Origin: Myxacorys californica WJT36-NPBG1
Lineage (GTDB): Bacteria > Cyanobacteriota > Cyanobacteriia > Leptolyngbyales > Leptolyngbyaceae
Direction: 5' to 3'
Assembly: GCA_019359315.1 (NCBI GenBank)
Contig: JAHHHO010000005.1
Location: 93,738 to 157,737 of the forward strand
Length of the DNA: 64,000 bases
Shown in pieces: positions 36,796-46,099 of the stretch (its first letter is position 1; each line of letters opens with the position of its first letter). The notes under the pieces are model-generated. The model ran no database searches. It was not told where the DNA came from and saw only the letters and a program-made list of their open reading frames with translations. The position numbers and the translations under genes are program-made.

Positions 36796-37210
36796 CAAGA
36801 GTTTGATGGCGACAGCTAGTAGTTTGTCGAGTGGATTCTGCGGGGCGCGTTTTTCTTCTTGACAGACTATAGGCAGTACCGTTGAAACGGCTTCTCAACC
36901 GAGGCAACATTTGTGTCGCGATCGCGACAGAGCAGAACTTACGCGAAGTTTCTCGTTGCTCATGCCTAAGTCCTGTAGAACAAATCTTAGTTACTTGCTA
37001 AAAGAGACGGGCGGCATTGCCACCCGTCTCTGCTATTTCTCTGATTTTGTTGTTTATGGTCGAAAGCTTTTTTGTTGGAGTTCCAGCTTTCGTATTATAG
37101 GTTTTTATGCGTTTCAGAGTGGAATAGCCTATTCATAACTGTAATGCTCATCTCCCTTAGTGTCGGTACGATTTAGTACGCGCTGTAGACAAAAGGTCAA
37201 AGTTATGCAT
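36796..37210. other. Intergenic region between the hypothetical and Crp/Fnr genes
   Basis: About 415 bases with a strong hairpin at 37004-37030 (listed separately). Nothing else is recognised. Confidence 0.4.
37004..37030 (+). terminator. Stable hairpin, probable terminator
   Basis: GAGACGGG pairs with CCCGTCTC, with inner GGC/GCC pairs, followed by a T-rich stretch. It lies between convergent genes and could end either transcript. Confidence 0.6.
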
Positions 37211-37927
37211 CTACTTGTACTGAATGGGCAGCGATCGCTCAGTCATCGCTTTAATCATTCGATAACACTCACAGGACGCTTCTTCTAAATGTTCGCGATC
37301 CACTATAGTAATGTTGCCTCGGTGATAGCGAATGAGTCCTGCCTGTTGCAGTGTTCCCGCCGCGATCGTCACACCTGCCCTCCGGGTGCCGAGCATATGA
37401 GAAATAAATTCTTGAGTGAGCGGGAGGTCATTAGAATTGATGCGATCGCTGACCATCAGCAGCCACCGCGCTAACCGTTCTTCAATGCTATGGCGGCGGA
37501 AGCAGGCTGCCCCCTGTGCTACCTGAAAAAATAGAGTCTGCATGTACCTTAGCAGCAGGCGTTGCAGCGGTCCTCCTCGCTCAAACTCTGCCTTAAAGGG
37601 TGCTGCTGCCATGCGGATCCCACTATCGGGGGACTGAACGACCATTTCGTATTGCGCGATCGGGTCGCCTAAAAACACCTCAACGCCTAGCACGCCTTCG
37701 TTTCCGATGATCCCGACTTCAATACTCGCTCCGTCTTCTAGAATCGTGACTAATGAAATGATCCCTTGGTTAGGGAAATAGACATAGTCGATCTTGTCAC
37801 CAGGGTGATAGAGAGTTTTCTTTAGAGGTAGATCAACAACTTCTAAATGTGGCAGAATACGCTGATATTCCTCGTCGGGTAAGGCGGCGAGCAGTTGATT
37901 CTTAGATGGACCGAAATTCTGCAACAA
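37211..37927 (-). CDS. Crp/Fnr-family transcriptional regulator
   Basis: This 238-residue protein has an N-terminal cNMP-fold sensor (KIDYVYFPNQGIISLVTILEDG) and a C-terminal winged helix (LTQEFISHMLGTRRAGVTIAA). The phosphate-binding Arg of cAMP-binding Crp is not evident, so the ligand is unknown. The TTG start is supported by AGGAG 6 bases upstream, which is also kept in the duplicate copy at 63.57 kb. Its 5' part, leader and the end of the next gene are duplicated in inverted orientation at 63385-63877. Confidence 0.87.
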   Translation of the reverse strand: MLQNFGPSKNQLLAALPDEEYQRILPHLEVVDLPLKKTLYHPGDKIDYVYFPNQGIISLVTILEDGASIEVGIIGNEGVLGVEVFLGDPIAQYEMVVQSPDSGIRMAAAPFKAEFERGGPLQRLLLRYMQTLFFQVAQGAACFRRHSIEERLARWLLMVSDRINSNDLPLTQEFISHMLGTRRAGVTIAAGTLQQAGLIRYHRGNITIVDREHLEEASCECYRMIKAMTERSLPIQYK

Positions 37928-38111
37928 AATAGTCTCCTAAGCCAATAGTGTTAACTAACGGCACAAGGAGGGGAATTCAGAGCCTAGTCCTAGTGGCAAT
38001 ACTTTAGAGTGAAAAGCTCGAAGGCATGAACTTTTAACCGATAATCTAATTTTAGCCTAGATTTTGATGGCTCAGTGTTGGTAGTTTAAGCCGCAGACAG
38101 TGGAAACCCGG
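37619..38111. repeat. 493-bp segment duplicated in inverse orientation at 63385-63877
   Basis: It covers the N-terminal half of the Crp/Fnr gene, its promoter region and the last codons of the hydrolase gene. The other copy is on the opposite strand with few differences by eye. Confidence 0.88.
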
Positions 38112-39588
38112 CGGCCAGCAACCATGCAAACAATAGCGAACTCGCGATCGCATAAATCCACGCTTCATTTAACAGTGATTCAACAAACGATAACAATCCT
38201 ATTAACACTGGAAACAGTGGCAATAGTAGAAACATAAATCCTAATTTGGGTACTACAGAAATCACTAGAATAAATCCGCCAATCAGTACCAAGCTTTGTC
38301 CTAACCACCACAGGAAACGGCTTTTAGTACGGATATCTTGTTGAACAATGCCAGACGCGAGAAACCACGGGAAACACGCGATCGCAATCGGCAACCAAAC
38401 TTTCAATCGGGGTAAAATCAGCCACCACTGAAGCCAGACGAATTGGGCCATCAGCCCAAACGCAATCCAAAGCAGCGCAAACACAGCAAGCCCAATTCCG
38501 ACTGTTCGCAGAGTCGGACGGGGAAATCGACCGAGAGCCAATAACCACACGAGTCCTGCAATCAAAAACCAAACGCCTACCGCGCCGCCAACTTGCACTC
38601 CTCCTAAGGATTGCAGTTGAACGGAAGAATTGAGTAACAACAGTCCTCCGACGGCTGCGATCGCTGAGCCAATCAGCCCGATCGCACTTCTGATAATTGG
38701 AACTTTGGTCGGTACTTTGGTTGGTGAATCGGTGATTAGTGAATCGGTTAAGGTTGATGCTGCAAATTTCGGTGCAATCACACCCAACGCCAATAGCCAC
38801 CCAAATAAATGTAAAAAGTACCAAATCATACGGCGATCGACATAGTGACTTGTAGATTGTCGATTAAACGAGGCATCTAGCCACTTCAACGCCGCTTGAT
38901 GGCTGCCTCCATTAAACAAAATCGTGATGTGTTCAACGCTTGGCACAACGATTAGCTCTCGCGCCCTGCCTTGCTCGAACTGCGAATTCGCTCCTCCTGC
39001 TTGAGCCAGCGCTCTCTCAGCATACGGAATCAGCCGTCCTTCCCAAGTGCCAACCTGCAATTGCAGATTGCGAGGTGCTTGCGGCGTCATGCTTCCCCCC
39101 GCAGAAGACACCGCGATCGTCGCCGCAAACCGATTTACGTCATTCACTCCTGCTGAAAGAACGGCTGATCCGCCCATCGAATGCCCCAGCAGTGCTAAAC
39201 GACTCGCATCGACTCCGGGTTGCTCCGTGAGCGATCGCAACGCCACCTGAAGATTCTTCTGAAGGGCGTTACCATCAACTCCTCCCAACGGGTTCGGATT
39301 GGCTCCATGCCCATCAAAATCCCACAGCATAACGGCATAGCCTGCTCGCGCCAATACATACCCATAGCCCAACATCAATTGTTTCGAGCCTGCAAAGCCG
39401 TGGGCAACCAAAACGCCGGGTGCAGCTTGGGCTTGTTTTGGCGCAATGTATAGCAACGGAACCGTTTCCCGTTCAAAAAAACGGATGGTGAGTCCGGTTT
39501 GAGCAGCGGCAATGCCTGCCCACGAGATCAAAATAAGCAGAACAGCAAGGAAGGATCGCAGCAGTTGCCAGCGAGTGAACCGAATCAT
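38086..39588 (-). CDS. Membrane-anchored alpha/beta hydrolase
   Basis: This 500-residue protein has an N-terminal membrane anchor (LLRSFLAVLLILISWAGIAAA), an alpha/beta hydrolase domain (VAHGFAGSKQ, nucleophile elbow LLGHSMGGSAVL, MLWDFDGHGANP, catalytic His in SVEHITILF) and about seven C-terminal transmembrane segments from residue ~255. It belongs to the dienelactone-hydrolase-like branch. The substrate is unknown; the architecture suggests a catalytic domain facing the periplasm. Confidence 0.8.
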   Translation of the reverse strand: MIRFTRWQLLRSFLAVLLILISWAGIAAAQTGLTIRFFERETVPLLYIAPKQAQAAPGVLVAHGFAGSKQLMLGYGYVLARAGYAVMLWDFDGHGANPNPLGGVDGNALQKNLQVALRSLTEQPGVDASRLALLGHSMGGSAVLSAGVNDVNRFAATIAVSSAGGSMTPQAPRNLQLQVGTWEGRLIPYAERALAQAGGANSQFEQGRARELIVVPSVEHITILFNGGSHQAALKWLDASFNRQSTSHYVDRRMIWYFLHLFGWLLALGVIAPKFAASTLTDSLITDSPTKVPTKVPIIRSAIGLIGSAIAAVGGLLLLNSSVQLQSLGGVQVGGAVGVWFLIAGLVWLLALGRFPRPTLRTVGIGLAVFALLWIAFGLMAQFVWLQWWLILPRLKVWLPIAIACFPWFLASGIVQQDIRTKSRFLWWLGQSLVLIGGFILVISVVPKLGFMFLLLPLFPVLIGLLSFVESLLNEAWIYAIASSLLFAWLLAAGFPLSAA

Positions 39589-39634
39589 GCGGATCTAGAG
39601 CATCAACGACTCTTTGAGATTAATTCATCAAGGT

Positions 39635-40555
39635 CTAATTGCCGTGTGCCGATAGAAATGTCGTGAGTTCTTCGCGAGTCGGCAAAGACGCTTGCGCTCC
39701 AGCTTTAGTCACCGATAAAGCCGCGATCGCAGACGCTTGGATCGTTGCTTTCTGGAGTGGTAAACCTGCGGCTAAACCCGCTGCCAAACCTCCATTAAAC
39801 GCGTCTCCAGCCGCAACAGTATCTACTGCTTTGACCGGAAAACTAGGAGTCAAAAAGGTTTCATTTTCGGTTAAACAGAATGCACCCAATTTACCTAGTT
39901 TTATGATCACGGTTGCAACCCCGCGCTGGTGAATTAGCGTTGCGGCTCGCATTGCACTCTCTTGATCATCTACCGTAAATCCGACGAGTTGACTAGCTTC
40001 TACTTGGTTTGGCGTCATGACATCAACCCACGAATACAGTTCCATTGGTATCGTTTGAGCCGGAGCCGGATCGAGAATAACCGTCACCCCTGCCTGTTTT
40101 GCAGCTTGAGCCGCCGCCACGACGGCTTCTAACGGAATTTCAAGCTGTAACAGGAGTACCTGTGCCTGTGGCAAAACCTCCTGCAATCGCTCTAGGTCAG
40201 CCCGCCCGACTCGCCCATTCGCACCAGGAACGACAATAATGTTGTTTTCGCTGGTATCATCAACCGCGATCGTGGCCACACCAGAACCAATCGACGCATC
40301 GACCAAGACGCGATCGCACCCGACCCCATTGGCCATTAATCCAGCCAATAAGTCCTGCCCAAACGGATCATTTCCCACTCGTCCAATTAACTCGGTCGCC
40401 ACGCCCAATCGAGCCACCGCAACGGCTTGATTGGCTCCTTTGCCTCCCGATATCGTTTCAAACGAATGTCCGGTCAACGTTTCGCCAGCAACGGGCAGGC
40501 GAGGAGTCCGGGTCACGAGATCCATGTTGATGCTGCCAAATACGATCGCGCTCAT
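39635..40555 (-). CDS. rbsK: Ribokinase
   Basis: This PfkB-family sugar kinase has 306 residues. The N-terminal GSINMDLVTRTPRLPVAGET and substrate loop GGKGANQAVA are present, and the catalytic base region is DTVAAGDAFNGGLAAGL with Asp of the GD motif. It phosphorylates ribose at O5. The divergent neighbour is a nucleoside hydrolase that would release ribose, so together they form a nucleoside salvage pair. Confidence 0.9.
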   Translation of the reverse strand: MSAIVFGSINMDLVTRTPRLPVAGETLTGHSFETISGGKGANQAVAVARLGVATELIGRVGNDPFGQDLLAGLMANGVGCDRVLVDASIGSGVATIAVDDTSENNIIVVPGANGRVGRADLERLQEVLPQAQVLLLQLEIPLEAVVAAAQAAKQAGVTVILDPAPAQTIPMELYSWVDVMTPNQVEASQLVGFTVDDQESAMRAATLIHQRGVATVIIKLGKLGAFCLTENETFLTPSFPVKAVDTVAAGDAFNGGLAAGLAAGLPLQKATIQASAIAALSVTKAGAQASLPTREELTTFLSAHGN

Positions 40556-40641
40556 AGGAATTTAGGGTTAGGAATTAGATTAAAGAGGCGGCTGGGACTT
40601 AATATCACTTTAGCTTTGCTTCAGTCAGTTAAATCTTGCTT

Positions 40642-41649
40642 ATGAATCGCCACCTTTCTATTCGCAAAATCGTTGTCGATACCGATCCTGGAGGCGATGA
40701 TGCTTTTGCATTACTTTGGTTGCAAAGCTTAGCCAAACGAGGGTTAGCCGAAATCACTGCCATTACAACTGCCGAGGGCAATGTCAGCGCTCAGCAAACC
40801 TTTCAAAGCGCGGCTCAGCTTTTGCACTTGGGTGGCTTCGATGCGGTAGAAGTCGGACGAGGAGTGCGCCGAGCGGTAGAAGACATTGCGGATGCAGCTT
40901 ACATTCATGGAGCAGACGGCATGGGAAACCTGTCTCACACGCTTCCTGCCGCTGGGCGATCGTTTGCTACAGCACGAGACTCAGACGATATTTTGATTGA
41001 AACACTGCAAGCGATGCCGGGAGAAATTACGATCGTGGCGATCGCGCCGCTTACGAATCTTGCCTCGGCTGAGAAAAAATCACCCGGTATTCTAAAACGT
41101 GCCAAGGAAATCGTCATCATGGGTGGTGCGTTTCAAACCCACGGCAATGTTACGTCACAGGCAGAATTTAACATTGCTTTCGATCCAGAAGCCGCGCAAA
41201 TCGTGTTTGCTAGCCGAGACGATCTGGTGGTCATTCCGCTCGATGTGACTCATCAGTTAATCTTTACGCCTGAAATGGCAGCCCAACTTCAGTATCCTTG
41301 GAAGAACGCGACTCCGAAATCATTACACTCATCGCCACTCACACACTTTATTGTTGCTCTTTGCGATTTCATGACTCGAACATCATTGACCTATCGCGAG
41401 ACGCGAGGAGCCCAAGGATTTCTGGTGCACGATGCGGCAACGCTTGCCTATTTGTTTTATCCAGAAACCCTCACGTTTCGTCGCGCTCAGGTGGACATTG
41501 AAACTGAAGGCCGATGGACACGCGGCAAAACCATAATCGATAGTCGTCATAGCACCAAATCTTCAGCCAATGCTTGGATCGCTTCAGCAGTGGATTGTGT
41601 TTCTGTGTTAGCTGCAATGCTTGAAGATTTGAAAGACCTTACGTGCTGA
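40642..41649 (+). CDS. Nucleoside hydrolase (IunH family)
   Basis: The calcium-binding signature VVDTDPGGDDAFAL is at the N-terminus; further motifs are GADGMGNL, APLTNLA and EFNIAFDPEAA. The enzyme splits nucleosides to base and ribose. The ATG at 40642 (335 residues) is preferred to the TTG at 40636. It is divergent from rbsK with an 86-base gap that should contain shared control. Confidence 0.9.
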   Translation: MNRHLSIRKIVVDTDPGGDDAFALLWLQSLAKRGLAEITAITTAEGNVSAQQTFQSAAQLLHLGGFDAVEVGRGVRRAVEDIADAAYIHGADGMGNLSHTLPAAGRSFATARDSDDILIETLQAMPGEITIVAIAPLTNLASAEKKSPGILKRAKEIVIMGGAFQTHGNVTSQAEFNIAFDPEAAQIVFASRDDLVVIPLDVTHQLIFTPEMAAQLQYPWKNATPKSLHSSPLTHFIVALCDFMTRTSLTYRETRGAQGFLVHDAATLAYLFYPETLTFRRAQVDIETEGRWTRGKTIIDSRHSTKSSANAWIASAVDCVSVLAAMLEDLKDLTC

Positions 41650-41845
41650 GCAGAACGTACTGAGCTTTACTTCACCTTTCCTGCTGGGCCTCGATCTTCC
41701 CTTTTCCTTATACCCAGAGTCTGATCATTGGGCGTTTTTACTCTCTTCAAGGTCAACCATCCGAAAGATGAATTGTAGCCAATCCTACGCGAACCTTGTG
41801 GTGTAGGATGCCGATCCAGACTATTCAAGAATTGGAGAATACGAA

Positions 41846-42889
41846 ATGGTAATGACAATTGACGATACAAAGCGCATGGCGATCGCTACAAAGCTCGCCG
41901 ATTTAAAAGCAATCCAAGAACTAATTATTGCCAACGAACAAAAACTTATTCCGGCAATAACAGATTCTGAAATTGCTAAGCGCTTTCAGGACATGCTGAG
42001 AGACGACCAGAAGAATCTGGGTGTCTTGGACACAGTAATTGTTCAGTACGGCGTAAAGTCAGAGCCTAAAGAAACCGTTACTCAGATGATTCAGGCAATT
42101 GATAAGCTCATGTCTGGCTCTGAATTGACAGTGTACGAGAAAGTGTTCCAGCATGAATTGCTGAAGCATGAACAGACAATGACGGGGATCGTGATTCACA
42201 AAGCGGCTCAAAAAGTTGGAGCAGACATCGAGGCCGCTATCACACCGCTCAACACTGTTAACTTCGAGAACCGCGCTCACCAAGAGCAACTCAAGGGCGT
42301 GCTAGAAAATCTGGGCGTGCGTGAATTGACTGGCATGGATGCAGATCAAGGTCTGTGGTCGCGGGTACAAGACGCTGTTGCTGCACTGACGGGAGTTGCA
42401 GGTAGCGTTGTTACTCACAACACTGACAAGTCTGACATGAACCTGCAAGATGTCATTCGGATGGATCACCAGAAGGTGAACATCTTGTTTGGAGAAGTTG
42501 AGCAAACCACCGATCCGCAAAAGCGCCAAGAATACTTCGGTCAGATCTTCAAGGATCTAACGGCTCATGCCCGTGCTGAAGAGGAAGTAGCTTATCCGGC
42601 GGTTCGAGGCAGATATCCTGAAGGCGACCTGAAGGAATTGTACGACGAGCAAGCTGAGATGAAGGTCATCATGGATGAGATTCGTGGATTGAATCCTTCC
42701 TCTGAAGAATTCCTCAATGCTGTGCGCCGTTTGCGTGACATTGTGATGGATCATGTGCGCCAAGAAGAAAGCACCTACTTTGCTGCGATCCGGGATAACT
42801 TCAGCAGTGCTGAAAGCGAGCAATTAGCAACTCAATTTAAGGCTGCTAAGAGCAAAATTCAAGATGAACTTGCAGCTTCTACGAAATAG
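41846..42889 (+). CDS. Hemerythrin-domain protein
   Basis: This 347-residue helical protein has a C-terminal half that is an HHE hemerythrin domain: RMDHQKVNILFGEVE, AHARAEEEVAYPAV and MDHVRQEESTYFAAI supply the His/Glu ligands of a di-iron site. The N-terminal half is a second four-helix region with HELLKHEQTM, perhaps a diverged hemerythrin or ferritin-like fold. Such proteins sense or bind O2, NO or iron. A strong terminator follows. Confidence 0.83.
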   Translation: MVMTIDDTKRMAIATKLADLKAIQELIIANEQKLIPAITDSEIAKRFQDMLRDDQKNLGVLDTVIVQYGVKSEPKETVTQMIQAIDKLMSGSELTVYEKVFQHELLKHEQTMTGIVIHKAAQKVGADIEAAITPLNTVNFENRAHQEQLKGVLENLGVRELTGMDADQGLWSRVQDAVAALTGVAGSVVTHNTDKSDMNLQDVIRMDHQKVNILFGEVEQTTDPQKRQEYFGQIFKDLTAHARAEEEVAYPAVRGRYPEGDLKELYDEQAEMKVIMDEIRGLNPSSEEFLNAVRRLRDIVMDHVRQEESTYFAAIRDNFSSAESEQLATQFKAAKSKIQDELAASTK

Positions 42890-42915
42890 TTAAGTTTGCT
42901 GGATTGAATTGATTT

Positions 42916-42940
42916 AGGGGCGCAAATAGCGCCCCTTTTG
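42916..42940 (+). terminator. Rho-independent terminator of the hemerythrin gene
   Basis: An AGGGGCGC / GCGCCCCT stem with a 5-base loop is followed by TTTTG. It lies 27 bases after the stop. Confidence 0.85.
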
Positions 42941-43052
42941 TTTGACCAATTCTATTGCGCTGAGCAATCATCTCGCATTATTCAATAGCATATTTAGATC
43001 TCTAATTTTTTTGAAGAAATTGGAGACCTCTCTAGACGTGATACAGCGTTTT

Positions 43053-43688
43053 TCATTCTAGTGAGGCGCAGTAACAGCACTGAGCGAACCAATTCCTGAG
43101 ATCGCTCAGTGACACTTGGGAGAAAGGGTCATCAATGGCTTTGGCAAGCTCTGGATAACTCCGTGCCCCAATCGGACGCAAAATGCTCTTAATCTTTGAA
43201 AAGCAATTTTCAATAGGCGAAAAGTCTGGCGAGTAAGGCGGTAGGAAAATCAGCTTGGCTCCTGCATCCTCAATCAACTTTCTCACCTCTTCACCGAGAT
43301 GAATGGAGCAGTTATCCATAATGACACAGGCTCCTTTCCACAACTGAGGAACGAGTTTCTGGGAAATGAAGGCTTCAAAGGTGAGACCATCGGTTGAACC
43401 CAGCAGATTGCAATAAGTAAGAACCTTTCCCAAACTAATCGCACTGAGCATCGAGACTCGTCTCCCTCGCTTGCTAGGACGCTTGCCGTGGGCTCGTCGT
43501 CCTTTCGGTGCACGCGCCCGGAGTCGGGTCAAGGCTAAGTCCACGCCAGATTCGTCAATGAAGATCAAGTCTTGAGCGAGAAATCTTTGAACCAGTTGCC
43601 AAAATTCGACGCGTTCAGTTTGTACTCGCTCAGTTTCTTTTTCGTCGGGATGAAGCGTTTTTTTTGAGCGTTAAGTTCAGTTTCTCTA
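43053..43688 (-). pseudogene. IS630-family transposase, truncated remnant
   Basis: The frame carries the DDE domain of IS630 transposases: LIFIDESGVDL, VIMDNCSIH and PPYSPDFSPIENCFSKIK give the three acidic residues. Reading continues in frame upstream of the first ATG (LHPDEKETERVQ) to about 43680, where the IS5 terminus begins. The N-terminal DNA-binding half is missing. The element was cut by the adjacent IS5 insertion. Confidence 0.8.
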
Positions 43689-44102
43689 GAGGGTGTTATG
43701 CACTTTTGAATCCGATACTGACATACTGCCTGACCATCAGCATGACAAACGCAATCAGGTGAAAGCCCACTAACGTTTCTGCTAATCGCTCATAATCTCG
43801 TGCTAATCGCCGGAAACGTGACATCCAACCAAAACTCCGCTCGACCACCCACCGACGCGGAAGTAGCACAAACCCTTTGCGGGCTTCGGGCAGTTTCACG
43901 ACTTCCAATCGAATCCCCTGTTCCTCGGCAGCTTGAGCCACTGGTGTTCCGGTGTAGCCTTGATCCACAAAGGCAACTTCTACCGATTCTCCAGTCATTT
44001 GCTGCACTTGTTGTGCTAAGACTTCAACTTGCGCTCGGTCTTGCTCGTTCGCTGGGGTAACGTGCAGAGCTAACAACTGACCTAACCTGTCCACAGCCAT
44101 AT
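43689..44102 (-). mobile_element. Truncated IS5-family (IS427-type) element
   Basis: The terminal repeat GAGGGTGTTATGCAC starts at 43689, preceded by TA. The frame at 43696-44100 is the C-terminal part of an IS5 DDE transposase ([43 protein letters not shown] with the catalytic E). The N-terminal half and the other terminus are gone; the break coincides with the start of a MITE-like repeat. A longer relative is at 53011-53860. Confidence 0.85.
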
Positions 44103-44252
44103 CCCTCTTTCATCACTTTGGTAGGAGCAAAAGCTGAAAGCTTTGCTGCACCTGCGTTTTGCTCTTTTGTCATCTTCGAGCCGTCAAAATAGGAAACTCG
44201 CACTGGAGCTAGGTTTCAGAGTTCACTTCAGCGAGAGTGATGAAAGAGGGAT
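44101..44252. mobile_element. MITE-like element with 17-bp terminal inverted repeats
   Basis: ATCCCTCTTTCATCACT at 44101-44117 is matched by its exact inverse at 44236-44252. The 118 bases between have no coding frame. Size and structure suit a non-autonomous transposon. It lies exactly between the truncated IS5 and the decayed integrase segment; no clear target duplication is visible. Confidence 0.65.
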
Positions 44253-44596
44253 AAAAGGATCACAGCTACTGATCGACCTACTGATCACCTACTGATCGAC
44301 CCCCCTGTTATTGACAATGGCTTAACAGAAGTTAACGTTGGTGACATAGTAATTGCTACCAGTACGGCTACGTGGTTTTGGTATAAAAGTGACAAGCTTC
44401 CCTACGTGAAATCGAGGATAAGAGCTTTGTCGAAATCAACACCTTGAGCGAGCCACTGTTCTTTGAATTGATTGAACCCAGTAAGGTGCTAGAGATTAAG
44501 ACTGATCGCGTCAGGGTGAGGCACCAGAAAACAGGTAGAACAAGTGTTTTCTATCTTAAAGATGTGAGCGTGCTGGAGAAAGCCCATCATGACTAG
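44253..44596 (+). pseudogene. C-terminal remnant of the element helicase gene (inverted copy)
   Basis: The sequence is about 90% identical to the last ~340 bases of the helicase gene at 57963-59843, in opposite orientation (EVNVGDIVIATSTATWF..., PLFFELIEPSKVLEIKTDR). A one-base deletion near 44405 breaks the frame. It keeps three ACTGATC motifs and the CATCATGACTAG overlap with the integrase start. Confidence 0.85.
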
Positions 44597-45428
44597 CTGC
44601 CAAGAGTGGATCGATAAATTTCGTGAGGACTATCTACAGCGCGGTAGTAGTGAAACGACCTGGAAGACTGACTATCAGAAGATTCTCAACCGTTTACCCG
44701 CGCAAGCGACGCTGTAAGCGTCGTTGCTGCATCAGACGGTGTTAGAAACTCCGGTCAATACCAAAACTCGCAAGCGATGCTGCATGGTCACAGGTGCGAT
44801 CGCGCGGTTCGCAGGCATTGACTACGACCCCTCTCCCTATGCAGGCAAGTACTCACCGAAAGCCGTGCAGCCGCGTGATTTGCCCTCTGATGCTGTAATT
44901 GCAGAGAACCACGATCGCTTGATTAACCTTGGGTGGAAGTGGGTTTATGGAATGATTGCCACGTATGGTTTACGTCCCCATGAGGTGTTCCGACTCAACC
45001 TAGAGGAAATTCAGAACGGGAATCCAATCGTCTTCGTAGGAGATAACACTAAAACGGGTTCGCGTCCGGTCTGGGCATTTCATCCTGAGTGGGTGGGTCA
45101 GTTCCGGCTCTGGGATGTGCAGATTCCACCCATCAAGCTGAATCGTCCCAACATCAACGTTGGGCATTCAGCCACAAGCTACTTTCGCGGGTTCGGTCTG
45201 CCCTTCCATCTCTATGATCTGCGACATGCCTACGCCATTCGCGCCACGCTCACCTACGGCATGGATTACAAGCTTGTGGCGAAGATGATGGGCCACAGCT
45301 ACCAAGTGCATGAGAATATCTATCACCGATGGCTGAATATGGATGTGTTTCAGAACGCCTATGACGCGGCGATCAACCGGAGCAATCGCCCACTTCCACC
45401 ATCTGTAGGCGCTTCAAATCCTGACTAA
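44589..45428 (+). pseudogene. Decayed tyrosine integrase, inverted copy
   Basis: The ATG at 44589 and the first 42 codons match the integrase at 57131-57970, then an in-frame TAA (44715-44717) interrupts at codon 43. After it the frame stays open to 45428 with all catalytic motifs (YGLRPHEVFRL, FHLYDLRHAYAIR, MMGHSYQVHENIYHRW). A downstream restart at TTG 44724 would lack the N-terminal arm-binding region. Most likely inactive. Confidence 0.85.
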
Positions 45429-45434
45429 ACAAAA

Positions 45435-45470
45435 AGGCTAGAAATGAGATTTGACTCTCATTTCTAGCCT
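45435..45470. terminator. Perfect 15-bp hairpin after the integrase copy
   Basis: AGGCTAGAAATGAGA pairs with TCTCATTTCTAGCCT over a 6-base loop. The same structure follows the other integrase at 57089-57126, so it belongs to the element. Confidence 0.75.
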
Positions 45471-45475
45471 CATGC

Positions 45476-45501
45476 TTGATATACCCCCAGGGGAATTCGA
45501 A
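45476..45501 (-). other. att-like copy of the tRNA-Glu 3' end
   Basis: On the minus strand this reads TTCGAATTCCCCTGGGGGTA plus TATCAA, identical over 26 bases to 57058-57083, the T-loop to 3' end of tRNA-Glu. The match stops exactly at the T-loop; the rest of the tRNA is absent, as expected for a recombination junction. Confidence 0.85.
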
Positions 45502-45650
45502 GCCACGACCATAGATTCAACTCTATGCTATGAGCTTTCAGATTCTGTCATCAGCGATCGTGGCTCTAGTCCGACCTTGGGTTGATAAATCTCGCGGGGT
45601 TGAACGCTTGGGGCTGTAATCGCCTTTGATTGCGGTTGCATTGAGGTCTG

Positions 45651-45782
45651 TTACCTCAGCAAATCTAGCAAGCGACGACCGCTGGATTCTGCCGGGGATT
45701 GCGCCTCTGCTTCGGCTTTTTTAGCCATATACGAAAGCATTGCCTCCCGCAATTGTCTTTTCAGTTCTGGTGAAAATCTCAT
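45651..45782 (-). CDS. Possible 43-residue protein
   Basis: The frame from ATG (45782) to TAA (45651) encodes MRFSPELKRQLREAMLSYMA and a basic/acidic tail ending GRRLLDLLR. The composition is protein-like but there is no clear ribosome site. It lies in the otherwise empty 45502-46099 stretch. Confidence 0.35.
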   Translation of the reverse strand: MRFSPELKRQLREAMLSYMAKKAEAEAQSPAESSGRRLLDLLR

Positions 45783-46099
45783 GGCTGATCTGGTTGGGGC
45801 TCTGCAGGAGGCTTGGCTTGCGATTCACTCGGTAGCGATCGCAGTCCTCAAGTAGCATTTGCAGGCGTTCTGAATAGACTAATTTAGACACCGCTTCCCT
45901 CCCAAGTTTCTAAGGAATGAAAATTTGGATGATTGGCATCATCTGACGCAATGCCTGTAGAATATTGATACTCAAAATCGTTTCTGCATCTTGCTTTCGG
46001 CTTATTCTGGTATGCGCATTGTGCATCGCACGGAAACACCGCTCAAACCCACGCTTTAGAAATGCGCTTCCACTGCCACTCATACCGAAAATCAAAACG
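45783..46099. other. Intergenic stretch before the histidine kinase
   Basis: About 320 bases. Frames here are open by chance on both strands, and the kinase frame itself is open upstream to 45965. No hairpin or repeat is seen. Confidence 0.35.

Noticed and set aside
45481..45560. Possible second tRNA gene on the minus strand
   Set aside because: Only the T-loop and acceptor 3' strand match tRNA-Glu; no matching 5' acceptor, D-arm or anticodon stem of a full tRNA can be drawn.
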